Of a stretch of DNA of 64,000 bases, positions 7,666 through 16,463 are shown in pieces. The position numbers and the translations under genes were made by a program. The notes under the pieces were generated by a model that saw only the letters and a program-made list of their open reading frames with translations, was not told the origin of the DNA and ran no database searches. Source of the stretch: Flavilitoribacter nigricans DSM 23189 = NBRC 102662 (GTDB lineage: Bacteria > Bacteroidota > Bacteroidia > Chitinophagales > Saprospiraceae); NCBI RefSeq assembly GCF_002646595.1, contig NZ_PDUD01000020.1, positions 186,001 through 250,000 on the forward strand, in the 5' to 3' direction. Every line of letters begins with the position of its first letter. The first letter of the stretch is position 1.

Positions 7666-8922
7666 TCATCCTTTACTGATCATCCGCATGGAAAACCAAC
7701 CCAAAACACCGATGGCCAGTACCAGTACGATCCACAGCCAGGCGCGGTTGACGAGCAGGGGAGAGCGGACCGCGAGGTCCGGTCGAAGCCTGACTTCCGG
7801 GGCCAGGCGGACTTCGGGGACATCGCTGGGGATCTTTTCCTCGAAGCGATTGAGGTCGTAACGCGGGGCGATAGCGTCCGGCCAGCCGTACACCAGGTGA
7901 TAATCCGCGGGCTCGGTGATCCGGAAGATGACGGCGGGATGGATCCCTTCCACCCGGGGCGAGCCGAACTTCAGCGGCGCGTTATCCTGATGATCGATGA
8001 TCACCCGGATGCGGTAAGTACGCTCGGGAGGAAAAGTGAATACCGGTGGTTCCAGCGAACTGAGCACCCCGCGGTATACCTCCGTATAACGATACTGCAC
8101 CCCGGATTCAGAGCGCGTACTGTCTGTCAGTAACTGGATGCGTAGGGGGCGGTAATAATCAAAGGTGTCGGTCACCGGGAGTTCAATGCGGGAAACGGGT
8201 ACGGGGGTAGCGAGTTCCCATTCCAGTTCGGTTTGTTTCTGTTCTTTGTTTACCGTCGCCGATTGGGATATAATGGTGTACTCCTGGTAGTCAATATCCG
8301 GTTTTTGGAATAGGTGATAGGTAGCCGCCCGTAATTTCACCGTTTCCGAGCTGCTGATCTGGATGCGGTAATGACTGTAATCCGATTCGGGGAATTGCAG
8401 AGTCGTGAAGGCGTAATCTCCCAGTGGGCCCTCGTAGGCCAGAATGCGGTAGCCTTGCAGCAGGCTAAACCATTCCCGCCCGTCCGGACTTCCTTCCAGA
8501 TCGATCCGCCAGTTAAAATCCGTATTGTCGAATTCCAGGTCGATCCGGTTGATCGCTTTGTCGTCATCTTTGGTCAGGGTGGCAAAATAGGTGTTGCCCT
8601 GTCGACTCTGATTGAGGAGGCGAAAATCGGAGCGTTCTACTTTTACTACCGGGTTCGGCCACCGGATCAGGTAGGGCGCTTCGATCGTATCGCCGGCCGC
8701 AGTGATCCCTTTTATCCGAAGGTCTCGTAAGGAGGGATCCAGATGGCGGAATATCCCGTCAGGGAGGGAAAGCTGTTGCCAGCCCGCTTCCGTGCCTTCC
8801 AGGTCGCGCAAAAAATGATAGGGGCCCCACTGCGCCGAAGCCGTAGTCCGGCAGCCGGCCAACAGGCAGATGGCAATTATCCACGGGGCCAGGAAAAAGC
8901 TATACTTCGTTTGCATCGGCAA
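7666..8922 (-). CDS. DUF3999 family membrane-anchored protein
   Basis: The 418-residue protein starts with a signal or lipoprotein-like sequence (ICLLAGCRTTASAQW, Cys24 a possible lipid site). It carries a large beta-rich periplasmic region with family features such as LPDGIFRHLDPSLRDLRI and ends with one membrane helix (about residues 393-411) and a basic tail. It matches the DUF3999 pattern, whose members are typically paired with DUF2339 proteins, as here. Its start overlaps the DUF2339 stop by 23 bases, so the two are translationally coupled. Function is unknown; an envelope role, possibly in polysaccharide or surface-layer assembly, is inference from topology. Confidence 0.78.
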   Translation of the reverse strand: MPMQTKYSFFLAPWIIAICLLAGCRTTASAQWGPYHFLRDLEGTEAGWQQLSLPDGIFRHLDPSLRDLRIKGITAAGDTIEAPYLIRWPNPVVKVERSDFRLLNQSRQGNTYFATLTKDDDKAINRIDLEFDNTDFNWRIDLEGSPDGREWFSLLQGYRILAYEGPLGDYAFTTLQFPESDYSHYRIQISSSETVKLRAATYHLFQKPDIDYQEYTIISQSATVNKEQKQTELEWELATPVPVSRIELPVTDTFDYYRPLRIQLLTDSTRSESGVQYRYTEVYRGVLSSLEPPVFTFPPERTYRIRVIIDHQDNAPLKFGSPRVEGIHPAVIFRITEPADYHLVYGWPDAIAPRYDLNRFEEKIPSDVPEVRLAPEVRLRPDLAVRSPLLVNRAWLWIVLVLAIGVLGWFSMRMISKG

Positions 8923-11227
8923 TGAGGTGTTTGAATTTGTTATACAGGAACGAGATCAACAACAGCAGTACGCCCAGTGACATCAATACCACGGTCTTGG
9001 ACATGGTATTCAGGTGGGCAATATCGTAGAAGAATAACTTGATCAGTGTGATGGTGAACAGCACAATAGCGCTGATCCGCAGATAAGCCTTGCGGTGGGC
9101 GATCCCGAGGGCGATCAGGAACAGGGCATAAATACCCCAAAAGATACTGAGCCCGAGTTTTTCGGCATCTTCGACACCGGCTTGCTGCAGCAGGTGAATT
9201 AGTTCATTGCTGAGCAAAAACAAACTGACCAGATGCAAGAGTGCGTCGAACGGCCAGCTGCTTTTCAGGGGGATAAAGTCCATTCGCTGGTAACGGTAAG
9301 TGATGTACAACAGGCCGCCTACGATGAGATAGCCCAGATAGCGCAGGTAGGTAAACCCACCGGTCAGTATCACATCGCCGCCGTCGCTGAGCAGGTAGGA
9401 TTCATCCAGCAGTCTTAGCGAGAACAGCCCGCCCGCCAGGAAAAAGAAGAGACCGTAGGCGTTCATAATGAGATTGATCACACCCAGTATCCGGTCCTTG
9501 ATCCAGCGCATATTGACGAGCGAGAGCAAGGCGAGAAAAACCAGGGAGTAATAGATTACCCAGATGCTCGCCAGATGGGTAAAGGTACGGGAGCCGGCCG
9601 TGCTTTCCGGCATACTCGCCAGGGCCTCCCGCATCTGGATGCGGAAATAATATTCGATCTCCACGCGGAAAGTGAAATACAAGGCCATCAGGAAAACCGC
9701 GGGAATGGCAAACCGCAATCCCTGGTGCCAGATCTTGCCGGCGGGCAGGGCCGAGGTCCACTGCTTCCGGTTCTGCATCCACACCATCAGCCCGAAGATA
9801 CCGCTGACGATCAGCGAACTCAGGAACTGGATGTTGAAGACCGGGGCAAGCAACAATTCCGTATCCTGATAAAATGCCTGATCGTAACTACTTGACCAGT
9901 CCTGCAGCAAACTGACGAAGGCAAGAATAGTGACCGGCAGGCTCATCTTCTCGTAGGCCTTGATCTGCCGGCTTCGTCCCAGCCAGAACAACAGGGCTGC
10001 TTCACCGGCCCAAAGCAGGGTCACCCAGTTGCCGTCCAGCTGAATAGGTACGGCGATGCTTAAAAAGACCAGTACCAGACCGACGATGAAATAGAACAAA
10101 TTGCGGTCCGCCAGTTTATCCCGGTGCATCAGATAACCGACCCCGAAATGCACGGCGGCATTGGCAACGGCGAATACCCCCAGGAGATCGGCCCCGACGG
10201 GATGATCTTCCAGCATATTGTAGCCAAATCCGAAATAGATAAAGGAATTGGACAGCAGCAGGAGGATATCCGTCCAGCGGTAAGTCTCTTTCTGCATCAG
10301 TTTGTAAGCCAGAATAGTACCGTAGAACAACAGGAAGAAAACCGTACTGAACAGAAATCCGGTCAGGAAATGCTGATCCCGGGTATAGCCAAACAGCATC
10401 CACCAGGAGAAGATCAGCCAGGTCAGCCAGAAGGCCATAGAGAACAGGCTCTTCCAGTATTTTTTGAAGGCGATGACCAGAATTCCGGTATTGATGAGCG
10501 CCATATAGCCCAGCAGCACGGTGGCGCTACCGGATTCCTCACTGATCAGAAAGGGTACTCCGTAGGCACCCACCAGTCCCATCAGGGCGATGATCTGCCG
10601 GTCGTAATGCCAGGCGGCCAGTACGGTGAAGGCCGTAAACAGTGCCATCAGCACAAAGGCGATGCTCTGGGGCATCAACGCGTAATAATTAAAGGCAAAG
10701 TAGGTGATGATGTAGAGCACGGCCAGTCCGCCGCTAAGCAGCACGGCACTGAAGGCTTCGTATTTTTCTTTGAGTCGCATGGCGATCCCGGTCAGGGCAA
10801 TACCGGCCAGGTAGCCGAGTACAATGCGGGTAAGCGGGGAGATCAGTTCGTGATCGATCGCATATTTGGCGCCGAAGGCAATCCCGATCACCGTAATGAG
10901 GATCCCGATCTTGCTGATGAGGTTCTCGCCGATGAATTTCTCCCAGTCCAGTCCGGTGCGGGAGGAAGGACGGAAACGATCCCATTTGTTGGAAGGAGGA
11001 GTTTCGGGAGCTTCTGTCACCGGGACAGCCTGCGTTTGGACGTCGGGAACTTGCTGTTTCGCACTTATTTTGGGAGGTGGGGCGGGGGAGAGTTGCTCTT
11101 CCGGCTGGTGCAACTGGTCGATCTCCCGCCGGAGCAGAGCGATCTCGCGTTGTAATTCATTCTGCCGGTGCACTACGCGATCCAGCTTTTTGGTGAGTTC
11201 CTCGTATTTATTCGGGTCCTGATCCAT
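8900..11227 (-). CDS. DUF2339 multi-spanning membrane protein
   Basis: The 775-residue product begins with a soluble coiled-coil (about residues 3-40, KKLDRVVHRQNELQREIALL) and a Pro/Gln-rich linker. The conserved segment DWEKFIGENLISKIGILITV then leads into about 20 membrane helices up to the C-terminus. This layout and the FIGENL...KIG signature are those of DUF2339 (PF10101). It is the first gene of a two-gene minus-strand unit with the DUF3999 gene. No transport substrate or enzyme activity is known for the family. The start at 11227 is the only one that retains the coiled coil. Confidence 0.87.
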   Translation of the reverse strand: MDQDPNKYEELTKKLDRVVHRQNELQREIALLRREIDQLHQPEEQLSPAPPPKISAKQQVPDVQTQAVPVTEAPETPPSNKWDRFRPSSRTGLDWEKFIGENLISKIGILITVIGIAFGAKYAIDHELISPLTRIVLGYLAGIALTGIAMRLKEKYEAFSAVLLSGGLAVLYIITYFAFNYYALMPQSIAFVLMALFTAFTVLAAWHYDRQIIALMGLVGAYGVPFLISEESGSATVLLGYMALINTGILVIAFKKYWKSLFSMAFWLTWLIFSWWMLFGYTRDQHFLTGFLFSTVFFLLFYGTILAYKLMQKETYRWTDILLLLSNSFIYFGFGYNMLEDHPVGADLLGVFAVANAAVHFGVGYLMHRDKLADRNLFYFIVGLVLVFLSIAVPIQLDGNWVTLLWAGEAALLFWLGRSRQIKAYEKMSLPVTILAFVSLLQDWSSSYDQAFYQDTELLLAPVFNIQFLSSLIVSGIFGLMVWMQNRKQWTSALPAGKIWHQGLRFAIPAVFLMALYFTFRVEIEYYFRIQMREALASMPESTAGSRTFTHLASIWVIYYSLVFLALLSLVNMRWIKDRILGVINLIMNAYGLFFFLAGGLFSLRLLDESYLLSDGGDVILTGGFTYLRYLGYLIVGGLLYITYRYQRMDFIPLKSSWPFDALLHLVSLFLLSNELIHLLQQAGVEDAEKLGLSIFWGIYALFLIALGIAHRKAYLRISAIVLFTITLIKLFFYDIAHLNTMSKTVVLMSLGVLLLLISFLYNKFKHLIADANEV

Positions 11228-11936
11228 AAGGGTTTGATTAGTTCAGCCTGCAGTTAATACCGCCGGTAGGGTGGTGCGTTACGCCCGTTGCCGTTGGGGT
11301 TTTAGGTATTGGCCGCAAGTAGTATGTTTTTGGTAGCGCTTATGCTTTTTTTTCGACAAGATCGGCGCGGGTTCCGGACCGAATGCTTGGCGTTGCTGTC
11401 CAAATTTAAGAATTAATGTTTTTTGCCGGAGCATTCCTGCCAATTACGGCCTTTGCCCTGGTTTCGAAATTTTTCTTTTCTCCGGGCGGATTGGGAATTT
11501 TTTGCTGCGATGCATCAATTCGGGTAAACCTAACCCAGCCCGTCGATCGCTACTAAGTGTTTGTCAGTGGGAAAAAGTTCCGGTCAGAAGGTAGGAATCA
11601 GGCAGGAAAATTCCGACAGCATCCTTTTTCACGGCAATTTCCGTACCTAAGGTAGCTATTTCGTAGGGTGGGGATGTTGACGAAATTCAGATTGTAGGAA
11701 AAAAAATCAATGATTGGAACACCCGGTGCGGGCCATATTTTTCCCCTACTCATCTATGGAGGTTTCCACAAAACGAAAGTTATTTTTCCATTCGAAATGC
11801 ATAAAAAGGACGTGTGGGTTGGGAAAAACGATAGAAAAAAATAAATTTGCCCTTACAGATTTGCCAAAGGCATCAATTTGATTGTATATTTGACGAGAAT
11901 CGAAGACATCAATAATTTGTCTGAAAATAGAAAGGC

Positions 11937-11960
11937 ACCCCGCTCCGGGGTTTTCGTTTT
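11937..11960 (+). terminator. terminator-like hairpin 1
   Basis: ACCCCG, a 3-base loop and CGGGGT form a 6-bp GC-rich stem (11937-11951), followed by TTTCGTTTT. It would end plus-strand transcription, yet no plus-strand gene lies to its left for more than 10 kb. Confidence 0.55.
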
Positions 11961-12017
11961 CACGGAATTGGCCTAATTTCAGATTGAAAGATATAGTCGT
12001 TTTAAGTTTCTGGTTTA

Positions 12018-12057
12018 CTTGGGTTAAGCTAACATGTCTTAACCCAAGCTTTTTTTT
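12018..12057 (+). terminator. terminator-like hairpin 2 with long T tract
   Basis: CTTGGGTTAAG (12018-12028) pairs perfectly with CTTAACCCAAG (12038-12048) and is followed by eight T residues. It is a classic plus-strand intrinsic terminator for an unseen short transcript. Confidence 0.75.
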
Positions 12058-12070
12058 GTCCCTATTGAAG

Positions 12071-12099
12071 GAAAAAAAGGCGGCTTCAAAGCCGCCTTT
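12071..12099. terminator. terminator-like hairpin 3
   Basis: AAGGCGGCTT and the matching AGCCGCCTTT (12078-12099) make a GC-rich stem with a 2-3 base loop. It is preceded by seven A residues, which form a T tract on the minus strand. It may act on the minus strand or in both directions. Confidence 0.6.
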
Positions 12100-12343
12100 C
12101 AGTCGAATTAAGTTCCATACCTTTACTTGGGAAAAGCCAAACGGTATCTTTGTTTCTAGTTTTGTAAATGGCAAATAACATTTTCACTCACTAAGAGAAA
12201 ATTTTGAAAATTGTTCTTTTTAGTTGAAAAAAAATCTAGATTAGCTCCAATAAAGAACAATATTTTGTCTAAGTTAAACTTGTCTGTTCTAATTACCAAG
12301 ACAAATCATAGTTTATTTCGACTAAAGAACTCGCAAACGAGTG

Positions 12344-12357
12344 CGCAAACGGTTGCG
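12344..12357. promoter_or_regulatory. candidate LacI-family operator
   Basis: CGCAAACGGTTGCG is a near-perfect 14-bp palindrome of the CGCAAACG type bound by many LacI-family regulators. It lies 51 bases before the LacI-type gene start. A half-site TCGCAAACGA is at 12331-12340. Autoregulation is the simple reading. Confidence 0.6.
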
Positions 12358-12407
12358 GTGGAAAAATTCTGAAATAAATTTTGTAGACTACAATCACAAA
12401 AGGCACA

Positions 12408-13403
12408 ATGGGGAGAATTACTGTAAAAGATATTGCCAGGCTGTTAAATATCAATCCATCAACTGTCTCCCGGGCGCTTAAGGATCATCCAGATATAAGT
12501 AAGGAAACTATTGAGAAGGTTAAACAGGTAGCCGAAGAGCTTGGCTACGAACCTAATCTGCAGGCCATATCCTTCCGAAATCGCAAAAGCCGGCTGATCG
12601 GTCTGATCATCCCGGATATGAATATGTATTTTTTCCCTTCGGTGATCAAAGCCATCGAAGATCGCGTAAGAGCGGAGGGATACAATCTGCTGGTGCTGCA
12701 TTCCAATAACAGCCTGCGTGGAGAACAAAACAATACCAAGATCTGTGATCGTCTGGGGGTGGAAGGACTCCTGGTTTCGGTTTCCGCTGAATCCGAGAAC
12801 CTGAGCCATTTTGAGGAACTGACCGAACGAGGCGTTCCCGTGGTCCTGTTTGATCGCATCGTGGATCGGCGGGATTTCCCCATCGTCTGTATCGATGATG
12901 TACAGGTCGCCGGAAAAGTGGTGAAGCACCTTTATGATCGGGGTTTCCGCAAAATATGCGGTGCTTTTGATGACCCACACCTGTCTATTTCCAAACGACG
13001 GCGGCAGGGATACGAAAAAATGCTACAGGATCTCGGACTGGAAGTAAAACCGGAATGGATCTTTCACGCCGATTCTTCGGAAACTGCGGGAGAAAAGATG
13101 GCCGAAGTACTGGATCTGCCCGATCAGCCGGATGCGATCTTTTCTATGAGCGATCAGTTATTGGTCGGCATCATGCAGGCCTGTCTGGCGAAGGGCGTGG
13201 AGATACCCGGGGAAATGGCGATCGCCTGTATCAGCAACGGTCTGGTACCTAACTTCTGGAAACCGCACATCACCTACATGCATCATTCCGGCGAAGAAGT
13301 AGGCGCCATTGCAGCGAACGTGCTGTTCAATATGATCCGCAACAATCCGGTGCCGCATATGAATTGGGTGGAGACCAATATGGTGGTCCAGTCCTCCACC
13401 TAG
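12408..13403 (+). CDS. LacI-family transcriptional regulator
   Basis: The 331-residue protein has a canonical LacI head: VKDIARLLNINPSTVSRALK (residues 5-24), then TIEKVKQVAEELGYEPN, the hinge and SRLIGLIIPDMNMYFF starting the periplasmic-binding-protein-like effector domain (about 60-330). Features such as VVLFDRIVDRRDFPIVCIDD and GFRKICGAFDD match Bacteroidota LacI proteins that sense sugars or sugar derivatives. The effector cannot be read from sequence. An operator-like palindrome lies just upstream. The next gene (BCCT transporter, 195 bases away) is a possible but unproven target, since LacI proteins usually control carbohydrate genes. Confidence 0.95.
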   Translation: MGRITVKDIARLLNINPSTVSRALKDHPDISKETIEKVKQVAEELGYEPNLQAISFRNRKSRLIGLIIPDMNMYFFPSVIKAIEDRVRAEGYNLLVLHSNNSLRGEQNNTKICDRLGVEGLLVSVSAESENLSHFEELTERGVPVVLFDRIVDRRDFPIVCIDDVQVAGKVVKHLYDRGFRKICGAFDDPHLSISKRRRQGYEKMLQDLGLEVKPEWIFHADSSETAGEKMAEVLDLPDQPDAIFSMSDQLLVGIMQACLAKGVEIPGEMAIACISNGLVPNFWKPHITYMHHSGEEVGAIAANVLFNMIRNNPVPHMNWVETNMVVQSST

Positions 13404-13597
13404 TAATACCTGCACTGTTGGTTCCTGACCGCCTGATTAGGTCTGCTGACGCGAAGCCATGGGGATTTCCCAAACCAATTTTACATCAGTATGGGTATCC
13501 CGTCTTTTAATCAGTACTTTTAAGGCCTGAGAGTGAGGTGGTTCATCCATCCGGCCTTTCCCGGCCCCTAATTACCGAGTACTGAATACCGCATACC

Positions 13598-15100
13598 ATG
13601 TCCGAAATTACTTCCCGGTCCCGACTGGCCGGAGCTGTGCTGATCTGTCTTTTTTTCGTCATACCCGGGATGTTCTGGCCCGAAGCGGTTTTCGAATTCA
13701 CGGGCAAGTTCACCCAACAAATTCTTTCCTTATTTCACGGCTTTTATCTGTGGCTGGGCCTGTTGCTGGTCCTCTTTTGTCTGGTGCTGGGATTTTCCCC
13801 CTGGGGTAAGATCCGGCTGGGCGGACCGGAGGAACGTCCGGCATTTGGTTTCTGGACCTGGCTGGCCATGCTCTACAGCGCCGGCATGGGAGCGGGACTG
13901 TTGCAGCGCGCCGTGCAGGAACCGGTATTTTATTACCTGAACCCGCCGGTGCCTTCCGTGCAGGATGAGCTGGGCCGGGAGATCCTTTCGCTCCAGTACG
14001 CGCATTTTCACTGGGGATTCACCGCCTGGGGCTTTTACGCTTCCTTTGCCCTCATTGCCGCCTATTTTCTTTTTCGGAAAAAGCGGGCGGCCCTGCCCAG
14101 TGTCATGCTGGGCGGAACTGAAGCCCGTCGTTTCAACTGGTTGGGCTGGCTCGATCTGCTGGTAATTCTGGCTACGGTATTCGGACTGGTGGCGTCCGTC
14201 GGTCTGGGTAGCGGACAGATCGCGGAGGGACTCAGCCAGTGGCTGGGTACGGATCTTCCGGTCTGGGATACGATCCTGGTGGCGCTATCCATCGGTGTGG
14301 TTGCCTTTATTTCTGCTTGGAGCGGTCTGGAGAAAGGTATCCGCTTTGTTTCCCAGATCAATATGAGCGGTGCGGTGATCCTGCTTCTGCTGTTCTTATT
14401 CCAGAATAATGCGGTCGAACTGATCAACCGCTTCGGCCTCAGCTTCTGGCATTACTTACGGGATTTTATTCCGATGAGCCTGGCTTTGGGCGAATACGGA
14501 ACCAATCCGCAGTTTACGGCCGACTGGACGATCTTTTACTGGGCCTTCTGGTTGGCCTGGGCGCCCTTTACCGGCTTGTTTATCGCCCGGATCTCCCGCG
14601 GGCGTACCCTGCGGTCCTTCGTGCTGGGCGTATTGATCGTACCCGCCCTGGGTACATTTTTGTGGTTTTCGGTGTTTGGCACCCTGGCTTTCGATCAGGT
14701 AGCCGGCCTATCGGAAGCGGGGCGGCAGGAGATGACGGATATATTTAAGGCCACCTATTTATTTTATACCCAATTTCCCTTCGAGAACTTTGTCAATCCC
14801 TTAACCATATTTTTACTTTGCACCTTCCTGGTCACCTCGCTCGATTCGGCCATATACGTGGTGAGTATGATGACCGGAGGCGGTACGCAGATCCCGACCC
14901 GGGTGCATAAGATCACCTGGGGCATCGGTCTGCCGCTGATCACCGCGGTGGCGGTTTGGGTAGGAGGGGATGCGCTCCTGCGGTCGATGAGCAATCTACT
15001 GATCATCGTTGCCTTACCCTTCGGGATAATTCTTTTGGTAATGATCCTTTTCTTCATCAGGATGTTAGTTAGGGAAGAGAAAATATGGAAGAAAAATTAA
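13598..15100 (+). CDS. BCCT-family transporter (betaine/carnitine/choline type)
   Basis: The 500-residue integral membrane protein has the 12-helix BCCT pattern. Recognisable parts are the glycine-rich helix MGAGLLQRAVQEPVFYY (family consensus GMGIGL..WGVAEP), VGLGSGQIAEGL, the substrate-region stretch WTIFYWAFWLAWAPFTGLFIA cut here to its core WAFWLAWAPF, and the RISRGRTLR loop. BCCT carriers import quaternary-ammonium compatible solutes, usually with Na+ or H+. The usual Trp before the VAEP-like motif is replaced (QRAVQEP), so substrate preference could differ. The last 16 bases overlap the next gene, suggesting coupled expression. Confidence 0.93.
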   Translation: MSEITSRSRLAGAVLICLFFVIPGMFWPEAVFEFTGKFTQQILSLFHGFYLWLGLLLVLFCLVLGFSPWGKIRLGGPEERPAFGFWTWLAMLYSAGMGAGLLQRAVQEPVFYYLNPPVPSVQDELGREILSLQYAHFHWGFTAWGFYASFALIAAYFLFRKKRAALPSVMLGGTEARRFNWLGWLDLLVILATVFGLVASVGLGSGQIAEGLSQWLGTDLPVWDTILVALSIGVVAFISAWSGLEKGIRFVSQINMSGAVILLLLFLFQNNAVELINRFGLSFWHYLRDFIPMSLALGEYGTNPQFTADWTIFYWAFWLAWAPFTGLFIARISRGRTLRSFVLGVLIVPALGTFLWFSVFGTLAFDQVAGLSEAGRQEMTDIFKATYLFYTQFPFENFVNPLTIFLLCTFLVTSLDSAIYVVSMMTGGGTQIPTRVHKITWGIGLPLITAVAVWVGGDALLRSMSNLLIIVALPFGIILLVMILFFIRMLVREEKIWKKN

Positions 15101-16281
15101 CACAGATACTGATTGAGATCCTACTGAGGGAGCCTTTTTTCGGCCATCTGGCCGCTAAATTGCTGCGGGAATCGCGGGAGGATGTCGAAGAGACCGGACT
15201 CGTCCTCCAGTCGGACGGAACCATCGTCCTGGGAGTGAACCCCGCCTTCTGGCGGCTGGCCGATCTGGATGAATCCGGCCGTTACGGTGCGATCAAACAC
15301 GAATTGCTGCACCTGGCCCTACTGCATCCTTTCCGCAAACGCGAATTTGCCCAGGCGGAACTGTATACAATTGCGGCCGATCTGGTCGTTAACCAGTACC
15401 TGTCCGCCGATCAGTTGCGGCCGGACCAGATCCGGCTGGATCGCTTGCATTCCGTTGCCTGGGAACCCAATCGCAGCCTCGGCTATTACTATCGGAAACT
15501 GGAAGCCGCGCTGGCCGGAGCCCAGAAACTGAGCAAACCGGACCAGGAGCAGATCGGGCAGTGGTCGGACCCGTCACATCCGGCCCAGCAGCAACATCAA
15601 TTCTGGGCGGATGCCATGGATACCCTGGACCTCGAACAAAAAGAGGCGCTGGCCTCTATCTGGCAGCACCAGATCAAAGGGCTGGTGGAGAAGGAAGTCA
15701 CCGCTTCCTTTTACCGACTGGACGAACCCTTGCGGGAATTGATCTTCCGCCGGCTGGGCGAGCAGGCGGCCAAAGTCGACTGGAAGCGGGTACTGCGGAT
15801 GTTTGCCACCAACAGCCGAAAGATGTTGTTGAAAGATACGATCCGGCGGCCGTCCAAACGCTACGGAACCGTGCCGGGTGTGAAGATCCGGCGACACCAG
15901 AAACTGATGATCGCCCTGGATACTTCCGGAAGTTTGCCCCCGGCTATGCTTAGTGCATTTTTACGGGAAATTCACCAACTTTGGCGCACCGGAGCCGAAA
16001 TGACCATCGTTGAATGTGATGATCAGATCCATAACCAGTACCCCTATCGCGGTCAGAAGGTTTTGGACGTGGCCGGTCGCGGCTCTACCGCTTTTGATCC
16101 ACCGATCCAACTGGCCAATGACCTGCGCCTGGACGGACTGATCTACCTGACGGACGGCTTTGGCCCGATCCCGGAAGTGGCTCCCCGGATGCCGATGCTC
16201 TGGCTGATCTCCCATCAGGGCATCCGCCCGGATAGCCGCACCTGGTCGCGTTTGCCGGGCCGGGTAGTGAAAATGAGTTAA
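15085..16281 (+). CDS. DUF2201-type metallopeptidase-like / VWA domain protein
   Basis: The 398-residue protein joins two parts. The N-terminal half has a zinc-protease-like signature H72-E-L-L-H76 in IKHELLHLALLHPF, as in the putative metallopeptidase domain of DUF2201 proteins. The C-terminal third (from about residue 272) is a VWA-like domain opening with LMIALDTSGSLP (a MIDAS-type DxSGS) and ending GLIYLTDGFGP. There is no signal peptide. A MoxR-type ATPase follows 182 bases downstream; MoxR/VWA pairs act as chaperone-like modules that remodel or insert cofactors in client proteins. The client is unknown. Whether the HELLH site is active is not established. Confidence 0.85.
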   Translation: MEEKLTQILIEILLREPFFGHLAAKLLRESREDVEETGLVLQSDGTIVLGVNPAFWRLADLDESGRYGAIKHELLHLALLHPFRKREFAQAELYTIAADLVVNQYLSADQLRPDQIRLDRLHSVAWEPNRSLGYYYRKLEAALAGAQKLSKPDQEQIGQWSDPSHPAQQQHQFWADAMDTLDLEQKEALASIWQHQIKGLVEKEVTASFYRLDEPLRELIFRRLGEQAAKVDWKRVLRMFATNSRKMLLKDTIRRPSKRYGTVPGVKIRRHQKLMIALDTSGSLPPAMLSAFLREIHQLWRTGAEMTIVECDDQIHNQYPYRGQKVLDVAGRGSTAFDPPIQLANDLRLDGLIYLTDGFGPIPEVAPRMPMLWLISHQGIRPDSRTWSRLPGRVVKMS

Positions 16282-16463
16282 AAGGTAAAGCCGGTTGCTT
16301 TGTTAACGGCTGGACCATCATTAGGCGCAGATCGGGTAGCACGAAACAATACCTCCCCGTGGGGAGTTTTTAATTTGATCACTGAAAAACAACAGTTTTA
16401 AGAAAGGCACAAAAACTACTTTGCCCGTTCCTTGCGGGCGAATACAGCATAAAGAAATATAGC

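Larger units (their letters stand above)
11228..12407. other. gene-free stretch with terminator-like hairpins
   Basis: No coding frame is convincing here; a 142-codon minus-strand frame has no family features and crosses two hairpins. Three terminator-like stem-loops lie at 11937-12099 and a LacI-type operator at 12344, both listed separately. The left part (11228-11700) should hold the DUF2339 promoter, but no clear box is seen. The hairpins without adjacent genes suggest one or more small transcripts. Confidence 0.5.

Noticed and set aside
10124-11155. 343-codon open frame on the plus strand
   Set aside because: It is the antisense of the DUF2339 gene; the composition is rich in Gln, Gly and His as expected for a shadow frame and shows no domain.
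11746-12174. 142-codon minus-strand frame in the large gap
   Set aside because: It runs across two terminator-like hairpins, has no recognisable domain and shows no typical codon pattern.
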